Assembly (NCBI GenBank): GCA_040007095.1 | Contig: JBDTVS010000202.1 | Location: forward strand, 1 to 22,816 | Length of the DNA: 22,816 nt | Direction of reading: 5' to 3' | Source: JBDTVS01 sp040007095 | GTDB lineage: Bacteria; Acidobacteriota; Vicinamibacteria; Vicinamibacterales; CAVVIG01 | Shown: one piece after another, positions 1-6,927 of the stretch | How positions within the stretch are numbered: position 1 is the first letter of the stretch | How the letters are laid out: the number at the start of each line of letters is the position of its first letter | Notes under the pieces: generated by a model | The model's database searches: none | Seen by the model: the letters and a program-made list of their open reading frames with translations, nothing else | What the model was told of the DNA's origin: nothing | Position numbers and translations under genes: made by a program

Positions 1-480
1 GACGTCGAGCCGCTTGCACCACGGACCCCGATACGGGTTCCGGTGTGTTATGGGGGGGATTTCGGTCCCGACCTCGAGAGCGTCGCCCATCGGGCGAAGA
101 TGTCGACGGAGCAGGTCGTCGCGGTGCATTCCGGCGAGGTCTACCGGGTGTTCATGCTCGGCTTTCTCCCCGGATTTGCCTACATGGGCCTCGTGGATCC
201 GCGAATCGCCGCGCCCCGGCACTCGACCCCTCGACTCAGCGTGTCGAAAGGATCGGTCGGGATCGCCGGCCGGCAGACCGGAATCTATCCCGCCGATACT
301 CCGGGCGGATGGCAGATTCTGGGCCGCACGTCCGTCCGCCCCTTCGATATCACTCGATCGCCCGTCTTCGCGTTCAAGGCTGGTGATTCGGTCCAGTTCG
401 TGCCGGTCACACGGGACGAGTACGAGCTGACCGCGTCCAGTCGTGCAGATGTCGGTCCCCTGCAGGCGCGACGTGAGTGA
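1..480 (+). CDS. pxpB: 5-oxoprolinase subunit B (KipI family), 5' end cut off by window
   Basis: PxpB works with PxpC and PxpA in the ATP-dependent cytosolic cleavage of 5-oxoproline to glutamate; the same family includes the kinase inhibitor KipI. The frame is open from base 1, so the N-terminus lies outside the window. Visible family marks are RVPVCYGGDFGPDLE near the start, then MLGFLPGFAYMG, and the proline-rich PRHSTPRLSVSKGSVGIAG followed by GIYPADTPGGWQILGRT, which is the typical C-terminal KipI/PxpB core. The stop at 478-480 overlaps the start of pxpC, which supports a co-translated pair. The family is clear. The exact substrate is inferred from family membership, since pxpA is not in view. 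Confidence 0.9.
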   Translation, partial: DVEPLAPRTPIRVPVCYGGDFGPDLESVAHRAKMSTEQVVAVHSGEVYRVFMLGFLPGFAYMGLVDPRIAAPRHSTPRLSVSKGSVGIAGRQTGIYPADTPGGWQILGRTSVRPFDITRSPVFAFKAGDSVQFVPVTRDEYELTASSRADVGPLQARRE

Positions 481-1447
481 GCTGCGCGTCCTGACGCCGG
501 GTCTGCTCACGACCGTTCAAGATCTGGGACGGTGGGGGTTCCAGTCGAGCGGCGTGTCGGTTGCCGGGCCGATGGATGCGTACGCCCATCGTCTCGCGAA
601 TGCGCTCGTCGGAAATGCCGCTGGAGACGCTGCACTCGAAGTCACGCTGGTCGGACCCGAGCTGGAGTGCGACGATGAGCGCGTGATCGCGATGACGGGC
701 GCGGAGTTCGACCTCACGGTCGATAGGCGGTCGGTACCGATGTACACGCCGTTGGTGGTACGCGGCGGGTCGCGCGTGCGGTGTGGCCGACGGCTTCGCG
801 GCGCGCGCGCGTATCTTGCGGTGGCCGGAGGAATCGACGTCCCGGTGGTGTTCGGAAGCCGTGCGACGCATCTGTCGAGCGGCCTGGGTGGGTTTGAGGG
901 TCGTGCGCTGCGTGCCGGCGATCGAGTGCCTCTCGGTCTGCCCCGTGGGCTCGCCGTGGCCGGAGGCGACGGAGGCCACGTTCGCGCCCAGGACCCGATC
1001 CCGGACCACCAGCGAGTGGTTCTTCCGAACGGCCAGACGCGCGTGCGGATCCTGCCGGGTCCACACCAGGATTTTTTCGCGGCCGATGCGCTGGAGGCCC
1101 TTCAGAGGTCGCCGTACCGGATCGACCCACGGTCGGACCGCATGGGATTCCGCCTCGAGGGCGTGCCTCTGGAACGCGTCACGGAGGCTGAGATGATTTC
1201 GGACGCGACCCCGATGGGCGCGCTCCAGGTTCCTCCATCTGGCCAGCCCATCCTCTTGATGGCCGACCGGCAAACGACCGGAGGTTATCCGACGATTGCC
1301 ACCGTCATCACGGCGGATCTCGGTCTCGTGGGGCAGCTGGCGCCCGGCGAATCCATTGCCTTCAAGATTTGCTCGCCAGCCGAGGCGATGGCCGCACTGA
1401 TTGCCAGCGAGCGCCGGATCCTGGCCGCGCGTCCGGAGCTCGCGTGA
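473..1447 (+). CDS. pxpC: 5-oxoprolinase subunit C (KipA / biotin-dependent carboxylase-like)
   Basis: Second subunit of the PxpABC 5-oxoprolinase (324 residues). The start chosen is GTG at 473, which overlaps the pxpB stop by 8 bases and gives the usual family N-terminus (VSELRVLTPGLLTTVQDLGR). An in-frame ATG at 443 would add ten non-conserved residues. Diagnostic stretches are GWxxSGVSVAGPMDAYA-type sequence near residue 20, GAEFDLTV, RILPGPHQDFF, SDRMGFRLEG, and the C-terminal block QVPPSGQPILLMADRQTTGG with YPTIATV. The length fits the family. The stop TGA (1445-1447) overlaps the GTG start of murB, so pxpB, pxpC and murB read as one transcript. No metabolic link between oxoproline and MurB is obvious beyond glutamate supply for peptidoglycan, which is my inference. 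Confidence 0.92.
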   Translation: MSELRVLTPGLLTTVQDLGRWGFQSSGVSVAGPMDAYAHRLANALVGNAAGDAALEVTLVGPELECDDERVIAMTGAEFDLTVDRRSVPMYTPLVVRGGSRVRCGRRLRGARAYLAVAGGIDVPVVFGSRATHLSSGLGGFEGRALRAGDRVPLGLPRGLAVAGGDGGHVRAQDPIPDHQRVVLPNGQTRVRILPGPHQDFFAADALEALQRSPYRIDPRSDRMGFRLEGVPLERVTEAEMISDATPMGALQVPPSGQPILLMADRQTTGGYPTIATVITADLGLVGQLAPGESIAFKICSPAEAMAALIASERRILAARPELA

Positions 1448-2379
1448 TTGACGCCGGCGAGCTGCTGGCGGATCGCTTCGGCCGAGATCGCGTGCGCCGG
1501 GATGTGGCACTGGGGCCGTTCACCAGCTTCAGGGTCGGTGGTCCAGCCGACTGGTTCATCGAGACACGCAACGCCGACGAGGTCATCGCCGCGCTGGGGC
1601 TTGCCCGCTCGGCCGGCATTCCGATTACGATGCTCGGCGGCGGCTCGAACATGCTGGTGTCGGATGCGGGCGTGCGCGGGCTGGTGATCCGCATGCGCGG
1701 GGGCACGATCCAGCAGATCGCACGAGGCCGTGTACAGGCCGACGCGGCGGTCTCGATGAACGGGCTGGTGCGATGGACGATTCATCATGGATACGCAGGA
1801 CTCGAGGCATGGGCCGGCACGCCGGGCACCGTCGGGGGCGCCATTTTCGGCAACGCACATTTTTCAGGGCGTCTGATTGGCGACCTCGTCGACAGCGTCC
1901 GCGTCGTGTCGTTGGAGGGCACGCTCACGGAACTTCGTCGCGACGAGATGGCCTTCGGATACGATCGCAGCCGGCTGCAGGAAACCGGTGAGGTGATGTT
2001 GTCGGCGATATTTCGAGTCGGTGTGGGCGACGCTGGAGCGCTGCGGGCGATCGCTCGCGAGTCGCTCGCGTACCGCAAACGGACCCAGCCGCTCGACACG
2101 CGCAACGCGGGCTGTGTGTTTCAAAACCCTGATCCGGCGCGGGACCGCGTGCCGGACGGGATTCCCTGGTCCGCCGGCGCCCTGGTCGATCGAGCCGGCC
2201 TCAAAGGGGCAGTCGAAGGTGCGGCGCGTGTATCGCCCGCGCACGGGAATTTCATCGTCAACCAAGGCGGTGCGACCGCGGGCGAGATACGTCGGCTCAT
2301 CGATCGCTGCCGGGACGAGGTCCGCGCCCGCTTCGGTGTCGAATTGCGGGAAGAGATCGTATATGTCGGCGAGTTCTAG
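1444..2379 (+). CDS. murB: UDP-N-acetylenolpyruvoylglucosamine reductase MurB
   Basis: Cytosolic FAD enzyme that uses NADPH to reduce the enolpyruvyl group made by MurA, giving UDP-N-acetylmuramate. Start GTG at 1444 overlaps the pxpC stop (GTGA); the open frame extends upstream to 1369 but that part reads as pxpC. The protein is 311 residues. FAD-domain marks are PFTSFRVGGPADWF near residue 22, then MLGGGSNMLVSDAGVRGLVI and AGTPGTVGGAIFGNAH. The C-terminal substrate domain shows YRKRTQPLDTRNAGCVFQNP, where Cys occupies the proton-donor position that is Ser or Cys across the family, then HGNFIVNQGGAT and a terminal REEIVYVGEF that should carry the catalytic Glu. It resembles the shorter type II MurB. 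murA follows 165 bp downstream. Confidence 0.95.
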   Translation: MIDAGELLADRFGRDRVRRDVALGPFTSFRVGGPADWFIETRNADEVIAALGLARSAGIPITMLGGGSNMLVSDAGVRGLVIRMRGGTIQQIARGRVQADAAVSMNGLVRWTIHHGYAGLEAWAGTPGTVGGAIFGNAHFSGRLIGDLVDSVRVVSLEGTLTELRRDEMAFGYDRSRLQETGEVMLSAIFRVGVGDAGALRAIARESLAYRKRTQPLDTRNAGCVFQNPDPARDRVPDGIPWSAGALVDRAGLKGAVEGAARVSPAHGNFIVNQGGATAGEIRRLIDRCRDEVRARFGVELREEIVYVGEF

Positions 2380-2409
2380 GCGGGCCTCCGGCAAGAGTAT
2401 GAATTCTTT

Positions 2410-2490
2410 TTCGTGTTGTCGTGTTGTCGTGGTTGCATTTGCAGTTTGCACACCAGAAGAACAGGCCACTGGAACACGAAGAACACGAAG
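2410..2490. repeat. Imperfect inverted repeat built of short tandem units
   Basis: Left arm 2410-2432 consists of an 8-base unit (TCGTGTTG) repeated. Right arm 2466-2490 holds AACACGAAG twice in tandem. The reverse complement of the left arm aligns to the right arm with a few mismatches and a one-base indel, across a loop of about 33 bases. It lies in the murB-murA gap with no coding potential. It resembles short-period dispersed repeats of many environmental bacteria; that resemblance is from memory. Confidence 0.55.
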
Positions 2491-2544
2491 CCTGTTGGCG
2501 CCGGCGCGAAAAACGGCTTTGTGCAGTCATTGTGCAACGACCCC

Positions 2545-3822
2545 ATGACCACCCTGCTGATTGAAGGCGGACACCGCTTGTCGGGCCGCGTCCACGTGGA
2601 AGGGAACAAGAACGCGGCGCTTCCACTGCTTGCGGCATGCCTGCTGACCGTCGAGGAATGCGTGCTGACCAACATGCCCCGCATTCGAGACGTCGAGGTG
2701 ATGGCGCGGTTGCTCGTCGATCTGGGCGCGGAAGTCGACGGTATCGGTACGACCACGTTCCGTGTGCGGTGTCGGGACGTGGTCAAGGACGAGCCCGATC
2801 CCGCCCTGGTCGGCCGCCTGCGCGGCTCGGTCCTGCTCCTTGGTCCGCTGCTGGCCCGCCGCGGATCTGCCCGGCTGGCGCCCCCGGGAGGCGACTTTCC
2901 CGCACGCCGCTCGCTGTCGACCCATCTGGAAGCGCTGGTGTCGATGGGCGCACGCATTGTGCCCGGCGTCGGGCATCACCTCGAGGTGCCTGTCGGCCTG
3001 CAGCCCGCATCCATCTACTTGTTCGAAGCCTCAGTGACAGGCACCGAAACGGCGATTCTGGCCGCCGCGGCTGCACGGGGCACCTCGGAGATTCGCCATG
3101 CCGCGTGCGAGCCGCACGTCGTGGAGTTGTGCGAGTTTCTGCAACAACTTGGCGTCCAGATCAGCGGCGCCGGGACTTCCACGATTCGGATCGACGGTGG
3201 AGACACGCTGGGTGGTGCGAGCCATCAGCTCTGGGGCGACTACATCGAAGCGGGAAGCTGGGCTGTGGTCGCAGCGGTGACTGGAGGGGACCTCGAAGTC
3301 TCGGGTGTGCGTCCCCAGGACATCGAGGTGATTGCTGCAGTCCTCGCGCGTCTCAATCTGGACTGCCGGCTGGACGGGGAGACATTCCGAGTGGAGCGGT
3401 CCAGGCCGCGCACTCCAGCAGTGGCCGGGCCCGCTGGGCGCCGGCTGACGACCGGTCTGTGGCCGGGATTTCCAAGCGACCTGGTCAGCCTCGTCACCGT
3501 GCTGGCCACGCAGGCAGAAGGTCGCACGCTGGTACACGACTGGCTGTACGAGCTGCGCCTGTTCGCGCTCGAGCAGCTGAGCGGCATGGGGGCCGAGTTG
3601 TTCCTGTGCGACCCGCACCGGATCATCGTCACTGGGCCGCGACGTCTGAGCGGGCGGGAGCTCGACAGTCGCGATCTGCGATCGGGAATGGCGCTGATTG
3701 CCGCGGCGCTGGCCGCAGACGGAGAGAGCCGGCTGTCGCCGCTCGAGACGGTAGAGCGGGGATACGGGCAACTCGTGGAACGCCTGCGCGAGCTCGGCGC
3801 CCACGTCGAACGGCAATCCTAG
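2545..3822 (+). CDS. murA: UDP-N-acetylglucosamine 1-carboxyvinyltransferase (MurA-like), Asp in place of catalytic Cys
   Basis: First committed step of peptidoglycan synthesis: transfers enolpyruvate from PEP to UDP-GlcNAc in the cytosol. Start ATG at 2545 gives MTTLLIEGGHRLSGRVHVEG, the normal N-terminus, then NKNAALPLLAA with the conserved Lys-Asn pair; the upstream in-frame ATG at 2413 only adds repeat-derived sequence. The protein is 425 residues, normal for MurA. The active-site loop reads PPGGDFPARR, so residue 117 is Asp (codon 2893-2895) where E. coli has Cys115. This change is known to give fosfomycin resistance in mycobacterial and chlamydial MurA. GFPSDLVSL and RDLRSGMALI match the Asp305 and Arg397 regions, while the usual ENRF motif reads ELRLF. 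It is a divergent MurA; a paralogue with another role cannot be excluded. The stop TAG is the first codon of a repeat. Confidence 0.85.
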   Translation: MTTLLIEGGHRLSGRVHVEGNKNAALPLLAACLLTVEECVLTNMPRIRDVEVMARLLVDLGAEVDGIGTTTFRVRCRDVVKDEPDPALVGRLRGSVLLLGPLLARRGSARLAPPGGDFPARRSLSTHLEALVSMGARIVPGVGHHLEVPVGLQPASIYLFEASVTGTETAILAAAAARGTSEIRHAACEPHVVELCEFLQQLGVQISGAGTSTIRIDGGDTLGGASHQLWGDYIEAGSWAVVAAVTGGDLEVSGVRPQDIEVIAAVLARLNLDCRLDGETFRVERSRPRTPAVAGPAGRRLTTGLWPGFPSDLVSLVTVLATQAEGRTLVHDWLYELRLFALEQLSGMGAELFLCDPHRIIVTGPRRLSGRELDSRDLRSGMALIAAALAADGESRLSPLETVERGYGQLVERLRELGAHVERQS

Positions 3823-3873
3823 TGGCCTGTCCACGCTGAACAAGGACCACCTCGCGGGCAGGGCAGCCCGCCT
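3820..3873 (+). repeat. Two-hairpin repeat starting at the murA stop codon (copy A)
   Basis: This 54-base element begins with the TAG stop of murA and aligns to 22762-22814 at about 42 of 57 gapped columns. Shared blocks are TAGTG, CCTG, ACGCT, AGGAC and the 3' end GGGCA-N-CCCGCCT. It can fold as GTCC(3829-3832)/GGAC(3844-3847) and as GCGGGC(3854-3859)/GCCCGC(3866-3871). There is no U-tract, so it is not a classical terminator; a REP-like 3' element is my reading. Confidence 0.55.
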
Positions 3874-4026
3874 CGCGGCGTTGCTTCTCCCTCAGATATG
3901 GCCGATATCCTCGGTCGTCCGCCTTCGTTCGCGACCCACCGGGAAGGGCGCGAACTACGGCGAAACCTCGCCGTCGCCTTGGCGGAGGCGGGTCGCGCCT
4001 GGCGATCGGGGCGCATCGCCCGCCTC

Positions 4027-4063
4027 GGTGCGACGACGGACTCGCACCACGGACTGCTAGTCC
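4027..4063. terminator. Two adjacent perfect hairpins downstream of the minus-strand operon
   Basis: GGTGCGA (4027-4033) pairs with TCGCACC (4042-4048) around an 8-base loop. GGACT (4051-4055) pairs with AGTCC (4059-4063) around a 3-base loop. They sit 22-58 bases past the stop of the DUF2007 gene at the end of a minus-strand gene run, with murA converging from the other side. No T-tract follows on either strand, so a terminator or RNA-end role is only inferred. Confidence 0.3.
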
Positions 4064-4084
4064 CCTGGAAGCGTGATGCCGTGA

Positions 4085-4306
4085 TTAGTTTGACTGATGA
4101 TGCCGTCTGTGCAACGCGTCGTTCGCCCTTTCAACATCGTCAGCCCGGACCAGCAATTCGACCGTGCCGATAGCCGGATACATTCCACCGGCATTGTCGG
4201 CCCTGATCATGGACTCGATCCCAACCTCGTCCAGGATCCCCTTCGCGATCTGGGCGTTCGCCGTGGACGGGAATGTCGACACGACCGCGAGAGCCGAGGT
4301 TTTCAT
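4085..4306 (-). CDS. Small DUF2007-type protein (putative signal-transducing domain)
   Basis: A 73-residue soluble protein starting at ATG 4306 (MKTSALAVVSTFPSTANAQI). A strong ribosome binding site, GGAGG, lies seven bases upstream; this decides the start, because the open frame upstream runs into the secretin gene. The pattern of an N-terminal strand, a helix (AQIAKGILDEVGIESMI), then a strand near ELLVRADDVERAND, fits the DUF2007 family, an alpha-beta fold of unknown role sometimes labelled a signal-transducing protein. It is the last gene of the minus-strand run, 64 bases after the secretin stop. No catalytic motif is visible. Family assignment is by pattern from memory; function is unknown. 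Confidence 0.75.
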   Translation of the reverse strand: MKTSALAVVSTFPSTANAQIAKGILDEVGIESMIRADNAGGMYPAIGTVELLVRADDVERANDALHRRHHQSN

Positions 4307-4370
4307 CGTCCTGCCTCCGCTTGAAGTACGCCTTTCTCGATCGGCCAGACGTGATTTGCAGCCCGCTTTA

Positions 4371-6239
4371 TCAGCCCGGCGGCGTGGCCGGAGTCGGCGC
4401 CGGGCCAAAGATCGGACCCTGAGGGGCGGCGGGCGGCGTGCGGGGCGCGGTTGGGTTTGGGCTGGTCGTCGGGGCGGGTATCGCCGGTTCCGGACGGGGT
4501 AAGTCGACCGGCAAGGGCAGTTCCGTGAGCGGAGCCACGGCGTCGCGCCCGACTCGGAAGGAACGCAGGTCGGCCTCTGTGAGATCGAGCACCCGGATGA
4601 TGTGCGGCGTGAGGGTGAGAATGATGTCGGTCTGCTGAGTCGACTTCTGGGTGTGGCCGAAGGCGCGGCCGACCACCGGAATGTCGCTCAACCCCGGAAT
4701 GCCGTCGATGCTCAACCGTTCGTCGTCGCGAATCAATCCCGCCAGCATGTTGGTTTCGCCGTCGCGCAGCCGGATCGTGGTGTTGATCTCGCGATTGCCG
4801 AAGGTCGGGAGATCGCCGAATCCCTTGCCGGAAATGCTGGTCACGCCGATCTTCAGCAGCAGAGAGACGTCGTCGTTGTGGTGCGTCCGCGGCGTGATCT
4901 CGATGTTCACGCCGATGGTCTCGTACTGGAACGAGGTGATCGGCTGCTGCGGTGTGCCGCCGGTGGCAATGGGCGCGAAGGTGGTGACCGGCACCGGCAC
5001 CTTGTCGCCGAAGCGGGCGGTCGCGGGCGAGCCCTCCGACGTCCGCAGCTGTGGATTCGCCAGCGTGCGCGTGTTCGAGTCGGTTTTGAGCAGCCGATAG
5101 TAGAGTGCCGGCAGGCCCGCGGCCAGGATGTCGGACTGTGTCAGGTTGCGCAGCGCCTGCAAAGTGAGTGTCTGGGCCGTGCCGGAATTCACGCTCACCG
5201 AGCCGTCCAGCCCTGCCGAGCCGGGCGACGCGAGCTGCAGCCCGTAATCGAGCAGCTTCGTCCGGTCGACCTCCAGCAGTTCCACATCGATGATGACTTC
5301 GGGCTTGGCCTTGTCGATGGCGGTCAGCACGCGGGCCGCCGCGGCGATGCGCTCCGGACTGTCTTTGATCGTAATCGCGTTGGTCGCGGTCGTGGGCGCG
5401 ATGCGGCGCAAGTCGATGACGAGCCGCAGCAGGTCCATCGCCTCTTTCAAGTCGGCGTTGCTCAGATAGAACGTGCGGACGATTTCTTCTTCGTACTCGC
5501 GCCGTTTGGCGGCGGTATCGGGGATCACCGTAATCGTTCGCGGTGCGGTGACCCGAAAGAACGTGCGCGTGGAGGCGCACGCGGCGTTCAACGCGTCCTC
5601 CAGCGTGGCGTTGCGCAGGTCGACGGTGACGGGCATCTCGCGGAACGTCGGATCGAACGCCAGACTGAGGTCGGCGAACCTGGCAATGTACAGAAATACG
5701 TCGCGGCTGCTCGCGTCGCGAAACACGACCGAGGTCGGCAGTTTGATATTTTGCGGCAGATCGAGGCCAGGCGGAGGGAGGTCGCGGGTGCGATCGATCA
5801 GCGTCTGGAGCTCGGTCTTGCCTTCGCGGGCGACGGCGACCTTGGCGCGAAGCTGGTTCCGGGTCGTCCGGAGGCTGTCCTCGATGACGCCGCTGGTCGG
5901 GTTCATTTCGGAGGCCAGTTGATATTCGACCAGGGCCTCCTCGTACTTGCCCACGCCAGCGAAGCGCCGGCCCCGTTCGAAATGATCACCGGCCGCGCGC
6001 AGACGCGCCCGGTCGAGCGACCGCCGGGCATCACCGTCGTTGGGTTTGAGGCGCAACAGCTTCGTGTATTCGGCCACGGCACGGTCGTAGTCCTGCCGGA
6101 CCTCTGCATCGTGCCCGCGGCGGTTGGTGGTCGACGCGGCACACCCTGCCGCTATCAGACAGGCTGCGAGCGCGAGGCATATCGCGCCGGCCTTCACAGG
6201 GCCGGGCAGGTCATCGGGACGGTGAATCGGTAATGACAT
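4371..6239 (-). CDS. Lipoprotein secretin (type II/IV pilus secretin family) with N-terminal TPRs
   Basis: Predicted outer-membrane secretin of 622 residues. The N-terminus has a hydrophobic signal ending in LIAAGC, a lipobox-like site that would lipidate Cys33. Residues about 45-130 carry two TPR-like repeats (for example DYDRAVAEYTKLLRLKPND and KYEEALVEYQLASEMNP). Residues about 170-330 look like secretin N0/STN and N1 domains, and about 380-550 form the secretin core, including GIPGLSDIPVVGRAF, the family signature, followed by TDIILTLTPHIIR. A Pro-rich tail of about 45 residues ends the protein. ATG 6239 is chosen; a GTG at 6245 is two codons upstream. Either start lies inside the end of the lolA-like gene, suggesting translational coupling. 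TPR plus secretin resembles MshL/PilQ-like and acidobacterial GspD-like proteins. No pilus ATPase or pilin gene is in view, so the parent system is unknown. Confidence 0.88.
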   Translation of the reverse strand: MSLPIHRPDDLPGPVKAGAICLALAACLIAAGCAASTTNRRGHDAEVRQDYDRAVAEYTKLLRLKPNDGDARRSLDRARLRAAGDHFERGRRFAGVGKYEEALVEYQLASEMNPTSGVIEDSLRTTRNQLRAKVAVAREGKTELQTLIDRTRDLPPPGLDLPQNIKLPTSVVFRDASSRDVFLYIARFADLSLAFDPTFREMPVTVDLRNATLEDALNAACASTRTFFRVTAPRTITVIPDTAAKRREYEEEIVRTFYLSNADLKEAMDLLRLVIDLRRIAPTTATNAITIKDSPERIAAAARVLTAIDKAKPEVIIDVELLEVDRTKLLDYGLQLASPGSAGLDGSVSVNSGTAQTLTLQALRNLTQSDILAAGLPALYYRLLKTDSNTRTLANPQLRTSEGSPATARFGDKVPVPVTTFAPIATGGTPQQPITSFQYETIGVNIEITPRTHHNDDVSLLLKIGVTSISGKGFGDLPTFGNREINTTIRLRDGETNMLAGLIRDDERLSIDGIPGLSDIPVVGRAFGHTQKSTQQTDIILTLTPHIIRVLDLTEADLRSFRVGRDAVAPLTELPLPVDLPRPEPAIPAPTTSPNPTAPRTPPAAPQGPIFGPAPTPATPPG

Positions 6240-6918
6240 CAACACCGCGAGGAATTGTGAAGGCGAACAGCTTATCGGCTATTCCGGGGTTTTCCTTCAG
6301 GTTCGTAAAGGAAAAGCTCGAACGGCCGCCCTGCGCGTCCGCGGTGACCAGCCCCCGCAGCTCCAGGGTCTTTGGCGCGATCTCGAGAATCAGCCAATCG
6401 TAGTCGGCCTGGCTCGTTCTGGGGACCAGCTTCAGCGCCAGGGTTCCGGGCGGCGCGCCCTTTGACGCCTCCGCGATGGAAGGGGTGAAGTCGCGGGAGA
6501 GGTTCCCCTTCCCCGTCAAGAACATCGTCGGCATCGACACCTGGTCGTTCTGTGGAATCGACTGGACCATGACCTGCTTGTCCTGGGGGATGTACGAGTA
6601 CATCTTGATGCCGTCAGACACGAACAGCTTCTCCTCGGGCGAGGCGTATTCCCACCGCATCTTCCCGGGTTTCTTCACGAACAGGCGGCCCTTCTCAACG
6701 GCTTCCTTCTTGAGCACACCGCCGCGGTAGGTGTGCACGAAGTCGGCGGAGAAGTCGTGGATGCCGTCGTACTTGCGCTGCAAGGCCTGCGCGAGCGCCG
6801 GCGCCGTTTCAGCGGCCGGCGCTTGCGCGGCCGCGGTCTGAACGAGCAGCATCGCGATCACGGCCGCGGCGCATGCGGAATCAACCGCCGAGATCATCGA
6901 GCGCACCGGGCTGGTCAT
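6211..6918 (-). CDS. lolA: LolA-like outer-membrane lipoprotein carrier
   Basis: Periplasmic chaperone family that takes mature lipoproteins from LolCDE to the outer membrane. The 235-residue product has a Sec signal peptide (hydrophobic stretch AAAVIAMLLVQTAAAQ), then a LolA fold pattern: LAQALQRKYDGIHDFSADF, KKPGKMRWEY, EEKLFVSDGIKMYSYIPQDK, a threonine/glycine stretch around FLTGKGNLSRDF, and near the C-terminus SFSFTNLKENPGI. Start ATG 6918 (a GTG precedes at 6921) lies ten bases after the DUF2723 stop. Its 3' end overlaps the start of the lipoprotein secretin by 29 bases. That arrangement suggests carrier and client are made together, which is inference. A second general LolA elsewhere in the genome is possible, so the gene symbol is family-level. 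Confidence 0.85.
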   Translation of the reverse strand: MTSPVRSMISAVDSACAAAVIAMLLVQTAAAQAPAAETAPALAQALQRKYDGIHDFSADFVHTYRGGVLKKEAVEKGRLFVKKPGKMRWEYASPEEKLFVSDGIKMYSYIPQDKQVMVQSIPQNDQVSMPTMFLTGKGNLSRDFTPSIAEASKGAPPGTLALKLVPRTSQADYDWLILEIAPKTLELRGLVTADAQGGRSSFSFTNLKENPGIADKLFAFTIPRGVDVITDSPSR

Positions 6919-6927
6919 CACGCGTTT

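Noticed and set aside
407..1510. Long minus-strand frame opposite pxpC
   Set aside because: It is antisense to a clearly recognised gene and its Arg/His-rich composition is typical of a GC-rich shadow.
4020..4075. tRNA-like stretch on the minus strand (GGTGCGAGTCC resembles a T-arm)
   Set aside because: The stem is seven pairs rather than five, and no acceptor stem, D-arm or anticodon arm can be built around it.
3898..4173. 91-codon plus-strand frame after murA
   Set aside because: No family resemblance, no ribosome site, and its 3' part runs antisense through the DUF2007 gene.
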